This document shows positions 24,960 to 33,393 of a DNA stretch of 64,000 nucleotides, piece after piece (position 1 is the stretch's first letter; the number at the start of each line of letters is the position of its first letter). Both the position numbers and the translations under genes were made by a program. This DNA comes from Manganitrophus sp963718695 (lineage in GTDB: Bacteria; Nitrospirota; Nitrospiria; SBBL01; Manganitrophaceae). Below the pieces are notes generated by a model. That model had not been told where the DNA came from. It saw only the letters and a program-made list of their open reading frames with translations, and ran no database searches. Location of the stretch: contig OY970371.1 of NCBI GenBank assembly GCA_963718695.1, forward strand, positions 186,001 through 250,000, in the 5' to 3' direction.

Positions 24960-25682
24960 ATGGATAAAAAGATCATCATCTGGGGCCATCGGGGCGCGTC
25001 GGGCCATGCGCCGGAGAATACCCTTGTTGCATTTCAGAAGGCGATGGCGATGGGGGCCGACGGCATCGAGTGCGATCTGCGCGAGAGCCGGGAGGGGGAT
25101 CTGGTCGTCTTCCACGATCCGACGATCAAACGGCTGACCGGACAGAGCGGCCGGGTCGTCGATCTAACCCTCTCCGAATTAAAGCGGCTCGACATCGGGA
25201 GCTGGTTTGCCCCTTCGTTTGCAAAACAGACCGTTCTCACGGCGGCGGAACTGATCGACAAAATTCCCCCTCCCTTTCTGCTGAACCTGGAGATCAAAGC
25301 GGCCTCTCCCCAGAAAGTCGTCGATCTGATCCAAAAGAAAGGAATCGCCGATCGGGTCATTGTCTCCTCGTTCGATCATATTCTCCTCAAAAAAGTCCGC
25401 TCCCTTCATCCCACCCTCCCCATCGGCTACCTGGTCAATCGGGAGCCGTGGAAAAAGACGCTGCAGGAGGTCCGGCGGCTGGAGGCGGTCTCTATCCACC
25501 TTGCGTCCAAACAGGTGACGCCGGCCCTCATTGAAAGCGCCCACAAAGAAAAACTAAAAGTCTACGTCTACACGGTCAATGATCCGGCCCAGATGGCGGC
25601 TTTTATCGAAATGGGGGCCGATGGCCTCTTCACCAATTACCCCGACCGGTTGACCGAGGTTCTAAGTAAAAAGAAGGAGTAA
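24960..25682 (+). CDS. Glycerophosphodiester phosphodiesterase, cytoplasmic
   Basis: 240 residues with no signal peptide. The GDPD active site is complete: WGHRGASGHAPENTLVAF with catalytic His and Arg-Glu, GADGIECDLRESREGDLVVF with metal ligands, FHDPTIKRLTG with the second His, and a C-terminal GADGLFTNYPDRL. These enzymes cut glycerophosphodiesters to sn-glycerol 3-phosphate and an alcohol, in lipid turnover. A short, cytoplasmic UgpQ-like form fits. The gene follows a 187-bp gap from the divergent ORF6N gene. Confidence 0.92.
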   Translation: MDKKIIIWGHRGASGHAPENTLVAFQKAMAMGADGIECDLRESREGDLVVFHDPTIKRLTGQSGRVVDLTLSELKRLDIGSWFAPSFAKQTVLTAAELIDKIPPPFLLNLEIKAASPQKVVDLIQKKGIADRVIVSSFDHILLKKVRSLHPTLPIGYLVNREPWKKTLQEVRRLEAVSIHLASKQVTPALIESAHKEKLKVYVYTVNDPAQMAAFIEMGADGLFTNYPDRLTEVLSKKKE

Positions 25683-25767
25683 GGGGGCTTTCTCGTCCCA
25701 AAATCTTACTTGCGGATCGGCTTCCGGCGGTGTTATCATCAAATCATTGTCTTTGGAGAATTTGACA

Positions 25768-27198
25768 TTGTCCAAGGCCTTTGAGCCTCCACCTGACCCA
25801 TCGAGAGACACGCCCATTCAGAAAAAGAGCCATTCGATCCGGGGCACCCTCGTTCAAGAGGGGCTTTTTAGGCCCGAAGGGACGTCGGCGGCCGGAAACG
25901 ACCTCTGGCGGATCGCGACCGAACCGTACTGGATTACAAAAGAGGAGTTGGGTTTTCTAGAAACGCTTGGAAACCAGCTCCTTTCTTTTTACCAGGCGGC
26001 GAACCGGCTCTACCTCGACAGTGTCCATGGCCGGGCGCCCCGTTGGGTCGCAGGTTATCTCGATCAGGGAAAACCGGAATCGGTCGTCGAATATGGCCGG
26101 ATGAACCGGTTTAAACAGGATCTGCCGGGGATCATTCGACCCGACCTCATCCCGACCGAAGAGGGGATGATTGCGACGGAATTGGATGCCGTTCCCGGCG
26201 GCATGGGGCTGACGGCGGGACTCTCGATTGCTTACGCTTCGGAAGGAGACCGTCCGATCGGTGAGCGAGACGGGATGGTGGCCGGTTTCGAGCGGATGAT
26301 CCGGGCCCATGCTTCCCAAGAGGATCCCCTCCTGGCAATCGTCGTCTCGGATGAATCGAAAGACTACCGCCCGGAGATGAAGTGGCTGGGGCGGGCGCTC
26401 CATCAACGCGGGCTTCGGACGCGGGTGCTTCATCCGAGAGAGATCACTTTTACCGAAGAAGGACTCTGGGCCGATCGGGAGCGGATCGATATCCTTTATC
26501 GTTTTTTCGAGCTCTTCGATCTAAAGAACATCCCGAAGTCGGAGCTGATCCTCTATGCCGCCAAGAAGAAGCAGGTGGCCATGACGCCGCCGCCGAAGGC
26601 GTTTCTGGAGGAGAAAAGTCTCTTCGCTCTTTTCCACCATCCTGTTTTGCAGGAATTCTGGTTGGGGCATTTGGGGGAGGGGACGATGTCTCAGCTCCGG
26701 CGGATTTTCCCGAAAACCTGGATCATCGATCCGCGCGAGGTCCCTCCCCATGCGATCATTCCCGACCTCACCCTGGAGAGTCGGCCAGTCACCGATTTCC
26801 GGCAACTGGGGGAGGCGACGCAGAAAGAGCGGCAGTTGATCATCAAGCCGTCCGGTTTCTCGGAATTCGCTTGGGGAAGCCGTGGGGTCATCGCAGGCCA
26901 CGATCATCCGGAAGAAGCATGGAAGGGGGCGATCGATCGGGCGCTACAGAGCTTCCCGACGACCCCCCATATCCTCCAGAAGTTCCATAAAGGGAAAAAG
27001 GTGACGGTCCGTTATTACGACTTCGAAGGAGCGCGAGAGGTTGCGATGGAGGGGCGTGCGCGGCTGTCGCCCTATTATTTTGTCGATGGAAAGGAAGCGA
27101 AGCTCGGAGGAATTTTGGCCACTGTCGTCTCCACCGAGAAGAAGCTGATTCATGGGATGGTCGACGCGGTCATGGCGCCGTGCGCCGTCGCGGTATAG
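25768..27198 (+). CDS. Unknown protein, possibly circularly permuted ATP-grasp
   Basis: About 476 residues, cytoplasmic, with no membrane helix. The C-terminal half resembles the ATP-grasp layout of glutathionylspermidine-synthase-like or permuted ATP-grasp proteins: RQLIIKPSGFSEFAWGSRGV, ILQKFHKGKKVTVRYYDF and a late RLSPYY...KLGGILATVV block. The N-terminal half has VEYGRMNRFKQDLPGIIRPD and GMIATELDAVPGGMGLTAGL, where the E-D-V-P-G-G run could be a substrate loop. Ligase function is inference. The frame is open from a TTG at 25747; the TTG at 25768 lies 9 nt after GGAG and is preferred. It is probably cotranscribed with the glutaredoxin 23 bp downstream. Confidence 0.55.
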   Translation: MSKAFEPPPDPSRDTPIQKKSHSIRGTLVQEGLFRPEGTSAAGNDLWRIATEPYWITKEELGFLETLGNQLLSFYQAANRLYLDSVHGRAPRWVAGYLDQGKPESVVEYGRMNRFKQDLPGIIRPDLIPTEEGMIATELDAVPGGMGLTAGLSIAYASEGDRPIGERDGMVAGFERMIRAHASQEDPLLAIVVSDESKDYRPEMKWLGRALHQRGLRTRVLHPREITFTEEGLWADRERIDILYRFFELFDLKNIPKSELILYAAKKKQVAMTPPPKAFLEEKSLFALFHHPVLQEFWLGHLGEGTMSQLRRIFPKTWIIDPREVPPHAIIPDLTLESRPVTDFRQLGEATQKERQLIIKPSGFSEFAWGSRGVIAGHDHPEEAWKGAIDRALQSFPTTPHILQKFHKGKKVTVRYYDFEGAREVAMEGRARLSPYYFVDGKEAKLGGILATVVSTEKKLIHGMVDAVMAPCAVAV

Positions 27199-27221
27199 AG
27201 AGGAGATTTGCTAAGTAAACA

Positions 27222-27467
27222 ATGGAAAAAATGAAACTGTATGATCTCGATTCATGTCCTTATTGTCGGATGGTGCGGGATAAATTAGAGGAGCTTGGGC
27301 TCGAATACGAAAAGATCGCGGTTCCTTCCTATCGGCCGAACCGGAAGGAGGTCTTCGAGGTCTCGGGACAATATTTGGTGCCGGTGCTGGTCGACGGCGA
27401 TGTCGTCTTGGACGACGAGGATGAGATCATCGCCTTTCTGGAAAAAAAGTACGGACAGCAGCCCTGA
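27222..27467 (+). CDS. Glutaredoxin-like thiol protein
   Basis: 81 residues with the thioredoxin-fold opening KLYDLDSCPYCRMVRDKLEE, where CPYC is the classic dithiol glutaredoxin site. A cis-Pro segment (YLVPVLVDGD) and the acidic DDEDEIIAFLEKKYG end follow, giving a fold similar to the GST N-terminal domain. It would reduce disulfides or glutathione mixed disulfides. An ATP-grasp-like gene precedes it, and the KamA gene follows 47 bp later on the same strand. The ATG at 27222 or 27231 could be the start. Confidence 0.87.
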   Translation: MEKMKLYDLDSCPYCRMVRDKLEELGLEYEKIAVPSYRPNRKEVFEVSGQYLVPVLVDGDVVLDDEDEIIAFLEKKYGQQP

Positions 27468-27514
27468 CGAGGGGGCGGGCCTTTCTATTCCATTATGAAG
27501 AGGGGAGTAGCGCT

Positions 27515-28624
27515 GTGGAGCAGTGGCAGAAAGATATCAAAGAAAGTATCGACAACGTTGAGACGCTGGAGAAGATGTTGGGCGTTCCCGCGGAAGAGGT
27601 GCGCGAGATCGTCGAGCAGTACCCGATGCGGATCACGCCGCATGTCTTTAAATTAATCAGAGAGAAGGGGGATTCCATCTGGAAGCAGGTGGTTCCGACC
27701 GCCGAGGAAGACCATCCCGACGCCGCCTGCGATTCCGAAGATCCGCTGCACGAGGAGAAAGACAGTCCCGTGCCGAATCTGGTCCATCGCTATCCCGACC
27801 GGGTGCTGCTGGTCATCACCAACCAATGCCCGATCTATTGCCGGTTTTGCACCCGAAAGCGGTTTGTCGGCTCGCCCGGCACGTTGACGCCGGAGAATCT
27901 CAAGCAGGTGGTCGATTACATCTCGGCGCATACCGAAATCCGCGATATCATCCTCTCCGGCGGCGATCCGTTGATGGTGGTCGACATGCTTCTGGAGCGG
28001 GTCTTAAAGGCGCTCCGCGCGATTCCGCACCTGGAGATCATCCGGATCGGCACCCGCGTGCCGGGGACCCTTCCCTCCCGGATCACCGAGAACCTCTGCA
28101 ACATGCTCAAGAAGTACCACCCGCTTTATATGAACCTGCATTTCAATCATCCCGACGAAATTACCCCCGAAGTCGCCAAGGCCTGCGGGATGCTCGCCGA
28201 CGCCGGGATTCCGCTCGGCAGTCAGACCGTCTTGCTCGAAGGGGTCAATGACGATCCGGAGGTGATGAAACGACTGATGCAGAAGCTCCTCTCGATCCGG
28301 GTGAAGCCGTATTATATCTATCAAGCCGACCTGGTGAAGGGGACGCATCACTTCCGGACCCGTGTGGAGAAGGGATTGAAGATCATCTCCGCGCTGCGCG
28401 GCCATACTTCCGGGATGGCGGTGCCGCACTATGTGATCGACGCCCCCGGCGGCGGGGGAAAGGTGGCCATTCTCCCCCAGGACACCCTCCTCTACCTCGA
28501 TGACGACCAGGCGATTGTGAAGAACTACGAGGAGAAGACCTTCAAATACCCCCAGCCGAACGCTCCCAAAGAGGTGAACAAGGACGCGGCGTCATTCTGG
28601 GTGGTTCCGCACGATACCGACTAA
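27515..28624 (+). CDS. KamA family radical SAM aminomutase (lysine 2,3-aminomutase-like)
   Basis: 369 residues, starting at the GTG at 27515 after AGGGGAG (7 nt). The radical SAM cluster CPIYCRFCTRKR (C-x3-C-x2-C) is near residue 110. The GGDPLMV block, RIGTRVPG, and the PLP-binding PGGGGK loop near residue 310 are all present. The N-terminal 90 residues match the KamA/AblA pre-barrel region. KamA enzymes convert L-alpha-lysine to beta-lysine by way of a 5-deoxyadenosyl radical and PLP. The matching acetyltransferase AblB and the EF-P-modifying partner EpmA are absent nearby, so the role (osmolyte, EF-P or other) is open. Confidence 0.9.
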   Translation: MEQWQKDIKESIDNVETLEKMLGVPAEEVREIVEQYPMRITPHVFKLIREKGDSIWKQVVPTAEEDHPDAACDSEDPLHEEKDSPVPNLVHRYPDRVLLVITNQCPIYCRFCTRKRFVGSPGTLTPENLKQVVDYISAHTEIRDIILSGGDPLMVVDMLLERVLKALRAIPHLEIIRIGTRVPGTLPSRITENLCNMLKKYHPLYMNLHFNHPDEITPEVAKACGMLADAGIPLGSQTVLLEGVNDDPEVMKRLMQKLLSIRVKPYYIYQADLVKGTHHFRTRVEKGLKIISALRGHTSGMAVPHYVIDAPGGGGKVAILPQDTLLYLDDDQAIVKNYEEKTFKYPQPNAPKEVNKDAASFWVVPHDTD

Positions 28625-28717
28625 AAAGTTGATGGTTTTGATTGCAAGCAGTCCCCATTTGTGGTAGCGTACTTTCAATCGAACACATTATGTGGGGCAC
28701 TTAGCAGGAGGGATCGG

Positions 28718-29269
28718 ATGATCAAGAGCGATCGGTGGATTCGGCGGATGGCAAAAGAGCACGGAATGATCCAGCCGTTTGAGGAGAAGCAGGTCCGCGC
28801 CGGAGGGATTTCCTACGGTGTTTCTTCGTACGGTTACGATATCCGGATTGCCAACGAGTTTAAGATCTTCACCAATATCAACAACACCCTCGTCGATCCG
28901 AAGGCGTTCGATCCCAAATCGTTCGTCGACTTCAAAGGGGATGTCTGCGTCATTCCCCCCAACTCCTTTGCCTTGGGAAAGAGCGTCGAGTTTTTCAAGA
29001 TTCCGCGGAACGTCATGACGATCTGCGTCGGAAAATCGACCTACGCCCGCTGCGGCATCATCACCAACGTCACCCCGTTCGAGCCGGAGTGGGAAGGGTT
29101 CGTCACCCTGGAGATTTCCAATACCACCCCGCTGCCGGCGAAGATCTACGCCAACGAGGGGATTGCTCAGGTCCTCTTCTTCGAGTCGGACGAGGTATGT
29201 GAGGTTTCCTACGCCGATAAAAAGGGGAAATATCAATCTCAAGTTGGGATCACGCTTCCCAAGATTTAG
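28718..29269 (+). CDS. dcd: dCTP deaminase
   Basis: 183 residues. The ATG at 28718 lies 6 nt after AGGAGG, so the start is firm; a longer frame from 28661 has no support. The trimeric dUTPase-fold signature is clear: GKSTYARCGIITNVTPFEPE (catalytic region) and then GFVTLEISNTTPLPAKIYAN. The C-terminal GKYQSQVGITLPKI tail folds over the active site in the family. Dcd deaminates dCTP to dUTP as the main route to dTTP in many bacteria. The next gene begins 8 bp after the stop. Confidence 0.95.
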   Translation: MIKSDRWIRRMAKEHGMIQPFEEKQVRAGGISYGVSSYGYDIRIANEFKIFTNINNTLVDPKAFDPKSFVDFKGDVCVIPPNSFALGKSVEFFKIPRNVMTICVGKSTYARCGIITNVTPFEPEWEGFVTLEISNTTPLPAKIYANEGIAQVLFFESDEVCEVSYADKKGKYQSQVGITLPKI

Positions 29270-29277
29270 TGTCAACG

Positions 29278-29670
29278 ATGAACCTGTTCGCCATGAGAAA
29301 ATCGGAGGGAAGCGTGAGGAAGAAGCCGTTTGCGACCGATATGAAGACCCTCGAGCGCGAAACCGAGGTCTCGTTCTACAAAAGCAGCGGTCCGGGCGGG
29401 CAGAAGAAAAATAAAACCGAATCGGCCGTCCGCCTCCACCATCCTCCCTCCGGCTTGATCGTCATCGCCACCGAGCAGCGCTCCCAAGCCCAGAACCGTC
29501 TCCTCGCCTTCCGCCGCTTGCAGCGGAAATTGGCGGGGCTGAACCGGGTCCCGAAGCCGAGGGTGAAGACCCGGCCTCCCAAGGCGGCCAAAGAGAAAGT
29601 CCTCGCCTTCAAGAAAAAGCTCGGTGAAAAGAAACAGCTACGCCAGTCGAAAGAGATCGCCTCGGAATAG
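29278..29670 (+). CDS. Release-factor-like protein with GGQ motif
   Basis: About 130 residues. The RF-1 domain is recognised by SGPGGQKKNKTESAVRLHH, where GGQ is the peptidyl-tRNA hydrolysis motif, followed by GLIVIATEQRSQAQNR. A Lys/Arg-rich tail (from PKPRVKTRPPKAAKEKV to the end) resembles the ribosome-binding tail of rescue factors such as ArfB/ICT1. A function in freeing stalled ribosomes is therefore likely, though not shown. The start is uncertain: the ATG at 29278, the ATG at 29293 and a later ATG at 29341 all lack strong Shine-Dalgarno sites. Coupling to dcd is possible. Confidence 0.8.
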   Translation: MNLFAMRKSEGSVRKKPFATDMKTLERETEVSFYKSSGPGGQKKNKTESAVRLHHPPSGLIVIATEQRSQAQNRLLAFRRLQRKLAGLNRVPKPRVKTRPPKAAKEKVLAFKKKLGEKKQLRQSKEIASE

Positions 29671-29764
29671 ATCAACCCATCCCTTTTCTCTCTATCAGAC
29701 CTGTCTAAAGGACCTTACGACGTTTCTTTCCAGCCACGGCGGGGTGGTCTCGTATCGCTTGTTC

Positions 29765-30001
29765 TCAGAGAGAGGAAACTTCCGGGGGATTGGATTTGGG
29801 GACAAAACAGGGGGATGCTTTCTTGGGGGCCAGGGCCGGGTGAGCTTGATCGAGGAGATTTTTCCCGCACCCATCGCAATGCGCCGTGCCGGTCTTATAG
29901 GGCGATCCGCAATAATGGCAGTGAAGCGCGATCAGAAACCGGCACTTCCAGCAAAAAGAGCGATGCTCTCCATTCCGCACTTTGCACTTTGGACATTCCA
30001 T
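29765..30001 (-). CDS. Mini double zinc-ribbon protein, copy 1
   Basis: 78 residues with four Cys knuckles, CPKC, CWKC, CHYC and CDGC, so two zinc ribbons in tandem (CPKCKVRNGEHRSFCWKCRF and CHYCGSPYKTGTAHCDGCG). A Pro-rich tail follows. It is about two-thirds identical to the protein at 31394-31597, and each lies divergently upstream of a related lipoprotein gene. Small double zinc ribbons are usually protein- or nucleic-acid-binding adaptors; a regulatory role for the lipoprotein is speculation. The ATG is at 30001, and 191 bp separate it from the lipoprotein start. Confidence 0.7.
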   Translation of the reverse strand: MECPKCKVRNGEHRSFCWKCRFLIALHCHYCGSPYKTGTAHCDGCGKNLLDQAHPALAPKKASPCFVPKSNPPEVSSL

Positions 30002-30192
30002 ACGTAAAATCTACCAGATCCTCTCTATTCGTCAATCAGGCGAATGACCTCCTCAGCGATCGGCCTAACCAGATGGTCCCCTGCACTTTTCCATTGACAC
30101 GGTTCGCTTCGTCTTGTAAGTTTGGCCTCTTAGCTTCATTTCATTAAGCTGACATCCTTCATAGATTTTTCAGATTTTGTGAGAGGAGTTTG

Positions 30193-31365
30193 ATGCATCG
30201 GAAGCAAGAGCAATTCGGATCGGTACTTATAATCGTCTTCATCTTTCTCCTGGTCTCATGCGGCGGAGAAGACTCTGGAAATAGAGAGCGCGAGGCCGGG
30301 CTTACGTCCGCGGCTGCATTAAAGTCGGCCTTTAACGGCTTTGACATTGCCCTGAGTTCAGATGCCGAGAGTCCGCCGGAAAAGGCCTCTTTCGGTAAAG
30401 TTGCTCTCTCTGATCTGAACGATCCTGAGAAGCTTCTTTATCTGTTTGAACTATTCAACGACTCTTTCAATACGAGGCGGACAAAGGGGTTGGAAGCAGT
30501 GACAGTCGGACAGGCCGGATGCCCGCTCGGGGGGACGCGGATTGTTACGCTCAATGATCAGGGCACAGTAGAGAAGACGGACGATTCTTTTACATTCACC
30601 GATGAAAACTGTGCCGGGACAGAGGACGGGAAGACGTTCTTCCTGGATGGAACCTTCTTTTTCGAACCGCTTCCAAATGGGTATCGGAAAGTTTACATCA
30701 ATTATCGGGCGCGCGTGACGGAGTCCTCGGGGCGGACGACGGAGCTTCTTAACAATGGAATCATTAAGGTGACAGGGAATGCGGTTCCATGCGGGGACAA
30801 ACTCATCGTGGAAACCGCAACGCTGTCGATCAATCTGACCGGTGCGGGTCGATTGGAGGAGACCGGAGACGGCACGCTCGAGCGTAACGAATCTTTTGCG
30901 ATGGAGCATTTTACCATGGTTGCTTCCGGGCAATATTCCGCCGCACCCGACTGTCTCCCGACCGCCACCACTTTTACTCTCAGCGGCGGGATGAGTTCGA
31001 CAGATCATCTCAACAGCGAGAACAATTTCAGTTCAACATTTCGTGATCTTGAAATGACGATTACGCGAGTCCGTTCTGTCGAAGGGGCGGGCCGGACGGG
31101 AAGCGGCATGCGGCTGAGTGGGGCAATTGAGGTGGATTCCCGTTGTACCGTGGGGGCCTTTACACTGAGCACGCCAGCCGATGCCCCGCTCTTCTTCCCA
31201 AGAGGGCAAAGCTGTGCGATCGAAGGGAGAATCCTGATCACAGAAGACAATGCGACAACGGCGGTGATTGCCACGGAAGGCGGTGGGATTCAAGTTGATA
31301 ACGGAAACGATGGGATTATTGAAGAAGTATTTCCGGACTGCAAAGAAGCAAAGACATGCGCCTGA
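30193..31365 (+). CDS. Secreted lipoprotein, paralogue 1 of a tandem pair
   Basis: 390 residues. The ATG at 30193 follows GAGGAG closely (4 nt). A signal peptide ends in the lipobox LLVSC (Cys about 23). The mature part is rich in Thr, Ser and Gly with predicted beta strands and scattered Cys that could pair (AGCPLGG, DENCAGT, AVPCGDK, PDCLPT, SRCTVG, QSCAIEG and CKEAKTCA). The end shares a clear signature with paralogue 2: GRIL, TTAVIAT, GG-I/V-Q, DNGN and a final F-x-DC-x-EA-x-x-CA. No known domain is recognised. It lies divergent from the first zinc-ribbon gene and convergent with the second. Confidence 0.7.
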   Translation: MHRKQEQFGSVLIIVFIFLLVSCGGEDSGNREREAGLTSAAALKSAFNGFDIALSSDAESPPEKASFGKVALSDLNDPEKLLYLFELFNDSFNTRRTKGLEAVTVGQAGCPLGGTRIVTLNDQGTVEKTDDSFTFTDENCAGTEDGKTFFLDGTFFFEPLPNGYRKVYINYRARVTESSGRTTELLNNGIIKVTGNAVPCGDKLIVETATLSINLTGAGRLEETGDGTLERNESFAMEHFTMVASGQYSAAPDCLPTATTFTLSGGMSSTDHLNSENNFSSTFRDLEMTITRVRSVEGAGRTGSGMRLSGAIEVDSRCTVGAFTLSTPADAPLFFPRGQSCAIEGRILITEDNATTAVIATEGGGIQVDNGNDGIIEEVFPDCKEAKTCA

Positions 31366-31393
31366 CGCTTCTCAAGGGCTTGTTTCTGAGGAC

Positions 31394-31597
31394 TTAACGG
31401 GGATAAGGAACCGGTTTCTCGGGGGCAAGGACCGGATGGGATTTATCAAGGTGATTCTTTCCGCACCCATTGCAATGCACGTTTCCGGTTTTGTTGGACA
31501 GACCGCAATAACGGCAATACACGGCGATAATAAACCGGCACTTCCAACAAAGAGATCGGTGATCTCCATTCGCAACATTGCACTGCGGGCACTTCAT
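31394..31597 (-). CDS. Mini double zinc-ribbon protein, copy 2
   Basis: 67 residues, the paralogue of 29765-30001: CPQC, CWKC, CRYC and CNGC with the shared cores HRS-x-CWKCRF and KTG-x-x-HC-x-GCGKN. It lacks the longer Pro/Ser-rich tail. It is on the minus strand, 28 bp after the stop of lipoprotein 1 (convergent) and 180 bp from the start of lipoprotein 2 (divergent), repeating the layout of copy 1. The conservation of both Cys sets in two copies indicates selection on the protein. Confidence 0.7.
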   Translation of the reverse strand: MKCPQCNVANGDHRSLCWKCRFIIAVYCRYCGLSNKTGNVHCNGCGKNHLDKSHPVLAPEKPVPYPR

Positions 31598-31777
31598 AAA
31601 AAGATTCTATCACGATCAGTTTTATAATCAGAGACGTCGGTTTTCTATCCCGTCTCTCTCCTTGTTTTTTTCTTGAAACGAATTCCGCGATAATGCCAAC
31701 CTAGAAGCATTGGACGGAGTCTGCTCTCGTACACCAAATCGTCCATCTATTCGATCTTCACAAACCAGGAGGTGAAA

Positions 31778-33049
31778 ATGTCGTGTGAAAAAATCTATAA
31801 GGGCGGAATCTCGTTTGCTTTTACCCTTTTGCTTGGCGTTGCAATCACCGCTTGCGGCGGGGATGGAGGGGACAACAGTGGCGGCGGGGGGAGTTCTTCG
31901 AATCAAGGGGTGCAATCTTCCGGCGCCGCGTCGAAGGCCGTAATCAATGCGCTCGGGGCGGCGCAAACAGCCGGTGCGGGCAATCATGGAGGCGGCGGCG
32001 GTGAGGGAGGAAGCTCCTCCAAAGGTGCCGGGGATCATACGGAGAAGCCGTCATTTAAGAGTGCGAGCGGGTCTAACTTGAGCGATTCGGCCAGAATACT
32101 CCACGCGTTGAAGGGTCTCAAGAGTTCTCTGACGTATCGGCAACAAAAGGTTTTCCACGCTTCCGAAACGACACAGCTTCCGTGTAACAATCCCGGCGGA
32201 ACGGGAGAAGTCACAACGGATGATAATGACACGCCAGACGATTCAACAGATGATACCTTCTCGCTCACAGCGAATAATTGTGAGCTGGTCGAGGGAGGCA
32301 TCACGACGCTGCTAAATGGCTCCTTGTTAATTGAGCCGATGGAAGGTGGCGGCTTCCGTGTGACGCTTAACAACTTTCTCACCCGCGAGACCGACGCGTC
32401 TGGGAGGATGGAGGAAAATCAAACCAACGGCACAATTGACTTTACCGGTGAGGATGAAAACTGCGGAGAGTTGGTCTTCCTTAAAAATGGGACATTGACG
32501 GTCAGTGCCACCAGTTCTTTCAAATTGAATGAAGATGGGGGCGCGTTGGAAACCGATGAGTCCTCAACGATGACGAACTTTGTCATCAACGTCGTAGAGG
32601 AGCACGCTCCGGCAGATCAAGGATGTGAACCGGGAGCGACCACGTTGACGCTGAACGGCACGTCGAGCTTCACGAGTGTCCTTGAGGCGAACGACAACTT
32701 TACCGCTACCTTTAACGGCTTCCAAATGGTCCTGACCCCCGCGACGAGGACCATCGATAATGTGGAGAGAGCAGGTGTGACAATGGCCCTAAGCGGAAGC
32801 GTGGCAATCGCCTCGGAGTGTGCGAACGGCACCTTCACCGTCAGCACGCCGTCCGAGGATCTTCCCTTTATTCCCGATGATGAAGAGTGCGCCGTCCAGG
32901 GGAGAATTCTCGTTTCGGATGGAACAAACACGACGGCGGTGATTGCGACGAGCACAGGCGGGGTGCAGATCGACAACGGAAATAACGGTTCGGTCGATCG
33001 TGAGTTCTCGGATTGCAACGAGGCCGAAGCCTGTGCTGAGAATGTCTAA
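31778..33049 (+). CDS. Secreted lipoprotein, paralogue 2 of a tandem pair
   Basis: 423 residues. The ATG at 31778 is 5 nt after AGGAGG. The signal peptide ends at the lipobox AITAC (Cys about 26), and the mature part starts with a Gly/Ser/Asn-rich low-complexity stretch (SGGGGSSSNQG and GNHGGGGGEGGSSS) not seen in paralogue 1. The Cys pattern and the C-terminal signature (GRILVSDG, TTAVIAT, GGVQIDNGN, DCNEAEACA) match paralogue 1. A perfect terminator (33098-33129) lies beyond the stop, although its T tail faces the minus-strand gene. Function unknown; it is probably surface-exposed. Confidence 0.7.
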   Translation: MSCEKIYKGGISFAFTLLLGVAITACGGDGGDNSGGGGSSSNQGVQSSGAASKAVINALGAAQTAGAGNHGGGGGEGGSSSKGAGDHTEKPSFKSASGSNLSDSARILHALKGLKSSLTYRQQKVFHASETTQLPCNNPGGTGEVTTDDNDTPDDSTDDTFSLTANNCELVEGGITTLLNGSLLIEPMEGGGFRVTLNNFLTRETDASGRMEENQTNGTIDFTGEDENCGELVFLKNGTLTVSATSSFKLNEDGGALETDESSTMTNFVINVVEEHAPADQGCEPGATTLTLNGTSSFTSVLEANDNFTATFNGFQMVLTPATRTIDNVERAGVTMALSGSVAIASECANGTFTVSTPSEDLPFIPDDEECAVQGRILVSDGTNTTAVIATSTGGVQIDNGNNGSVDREFSDCNEAEACAENV

Positions 33050-33097
33050 TGCGCTGATCAGCGCAGGGGCTATCCTGTCATTCCGAGTCTGAAAAAC

Positions 33098-33129
33098 AAG
33101 AGGGGTGTTGGTTTGCCAACACCCCTCTT
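33098..33129 (-). terminator. Rho-independent terminator (perfect 14-bp stem)
   Basis: AAGAGGGGTGTTGG (33098-33111) pairs perfectly with CCAACACCCCTCTT (33116-33129) around a 4-nt loop. On the minus strand it is followed by G-TTTTT-C, so it ends the Lhr-lipoprotein operon. It may also stop plus-strand reading from paralogue 2. Confidence 0.85.
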
Positions 33130-33153
33130 CATATCAATCGCCGATTCAGAAAT

Positions 33154-33390
33154 TTATTTTCCTTCCAATTCCTTCAGACGTATCTCGGCCTGCTTGGCCG
33201 TTTCGGTTTCCGGATGTTCTTTTAGAATCCGCTCGTAAAGCTGCCGCGCATGTTTGAAGTTCCGCTGTTGCTCTTCGAATTGCGCCGTGTTGTAAAGCTC
33301 TTTGCTTTTCGCTTCCGTGTTGCCGCATCCGAGCGCCAGCAACATCAACCCGATTGAAACAGTTTGATTGATCTTGAAACGCCAGTCCAT
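33154..33390 (-). CDS. Small lipoprotein with TPR-like helices
   Basis: 78 residues. A short signal peptide ends in the lipobox LALGC (Cys about 22). The mature 56 residues include one tetratricopeptide-like unit (FKHARQLYERILKEHPETET), as in BamD/YfgC-type lipoproteins but much shorter. It starts 3 bp after the end of Lhr on the same strand, so it is cotranscribed, and it is followed by a strong terminator. It may be an envelope adaptor; function unknown. Confidence 0.7.
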   Translation of the reverse strand: MDWRFKINQTVSIGLMLLALGCGNTEAKSKELYNTAQFEEQQRNFKHARQLYERILKEHPETETAKQAEIRLKELEGK

Positions 33391-33393
33391 CGA

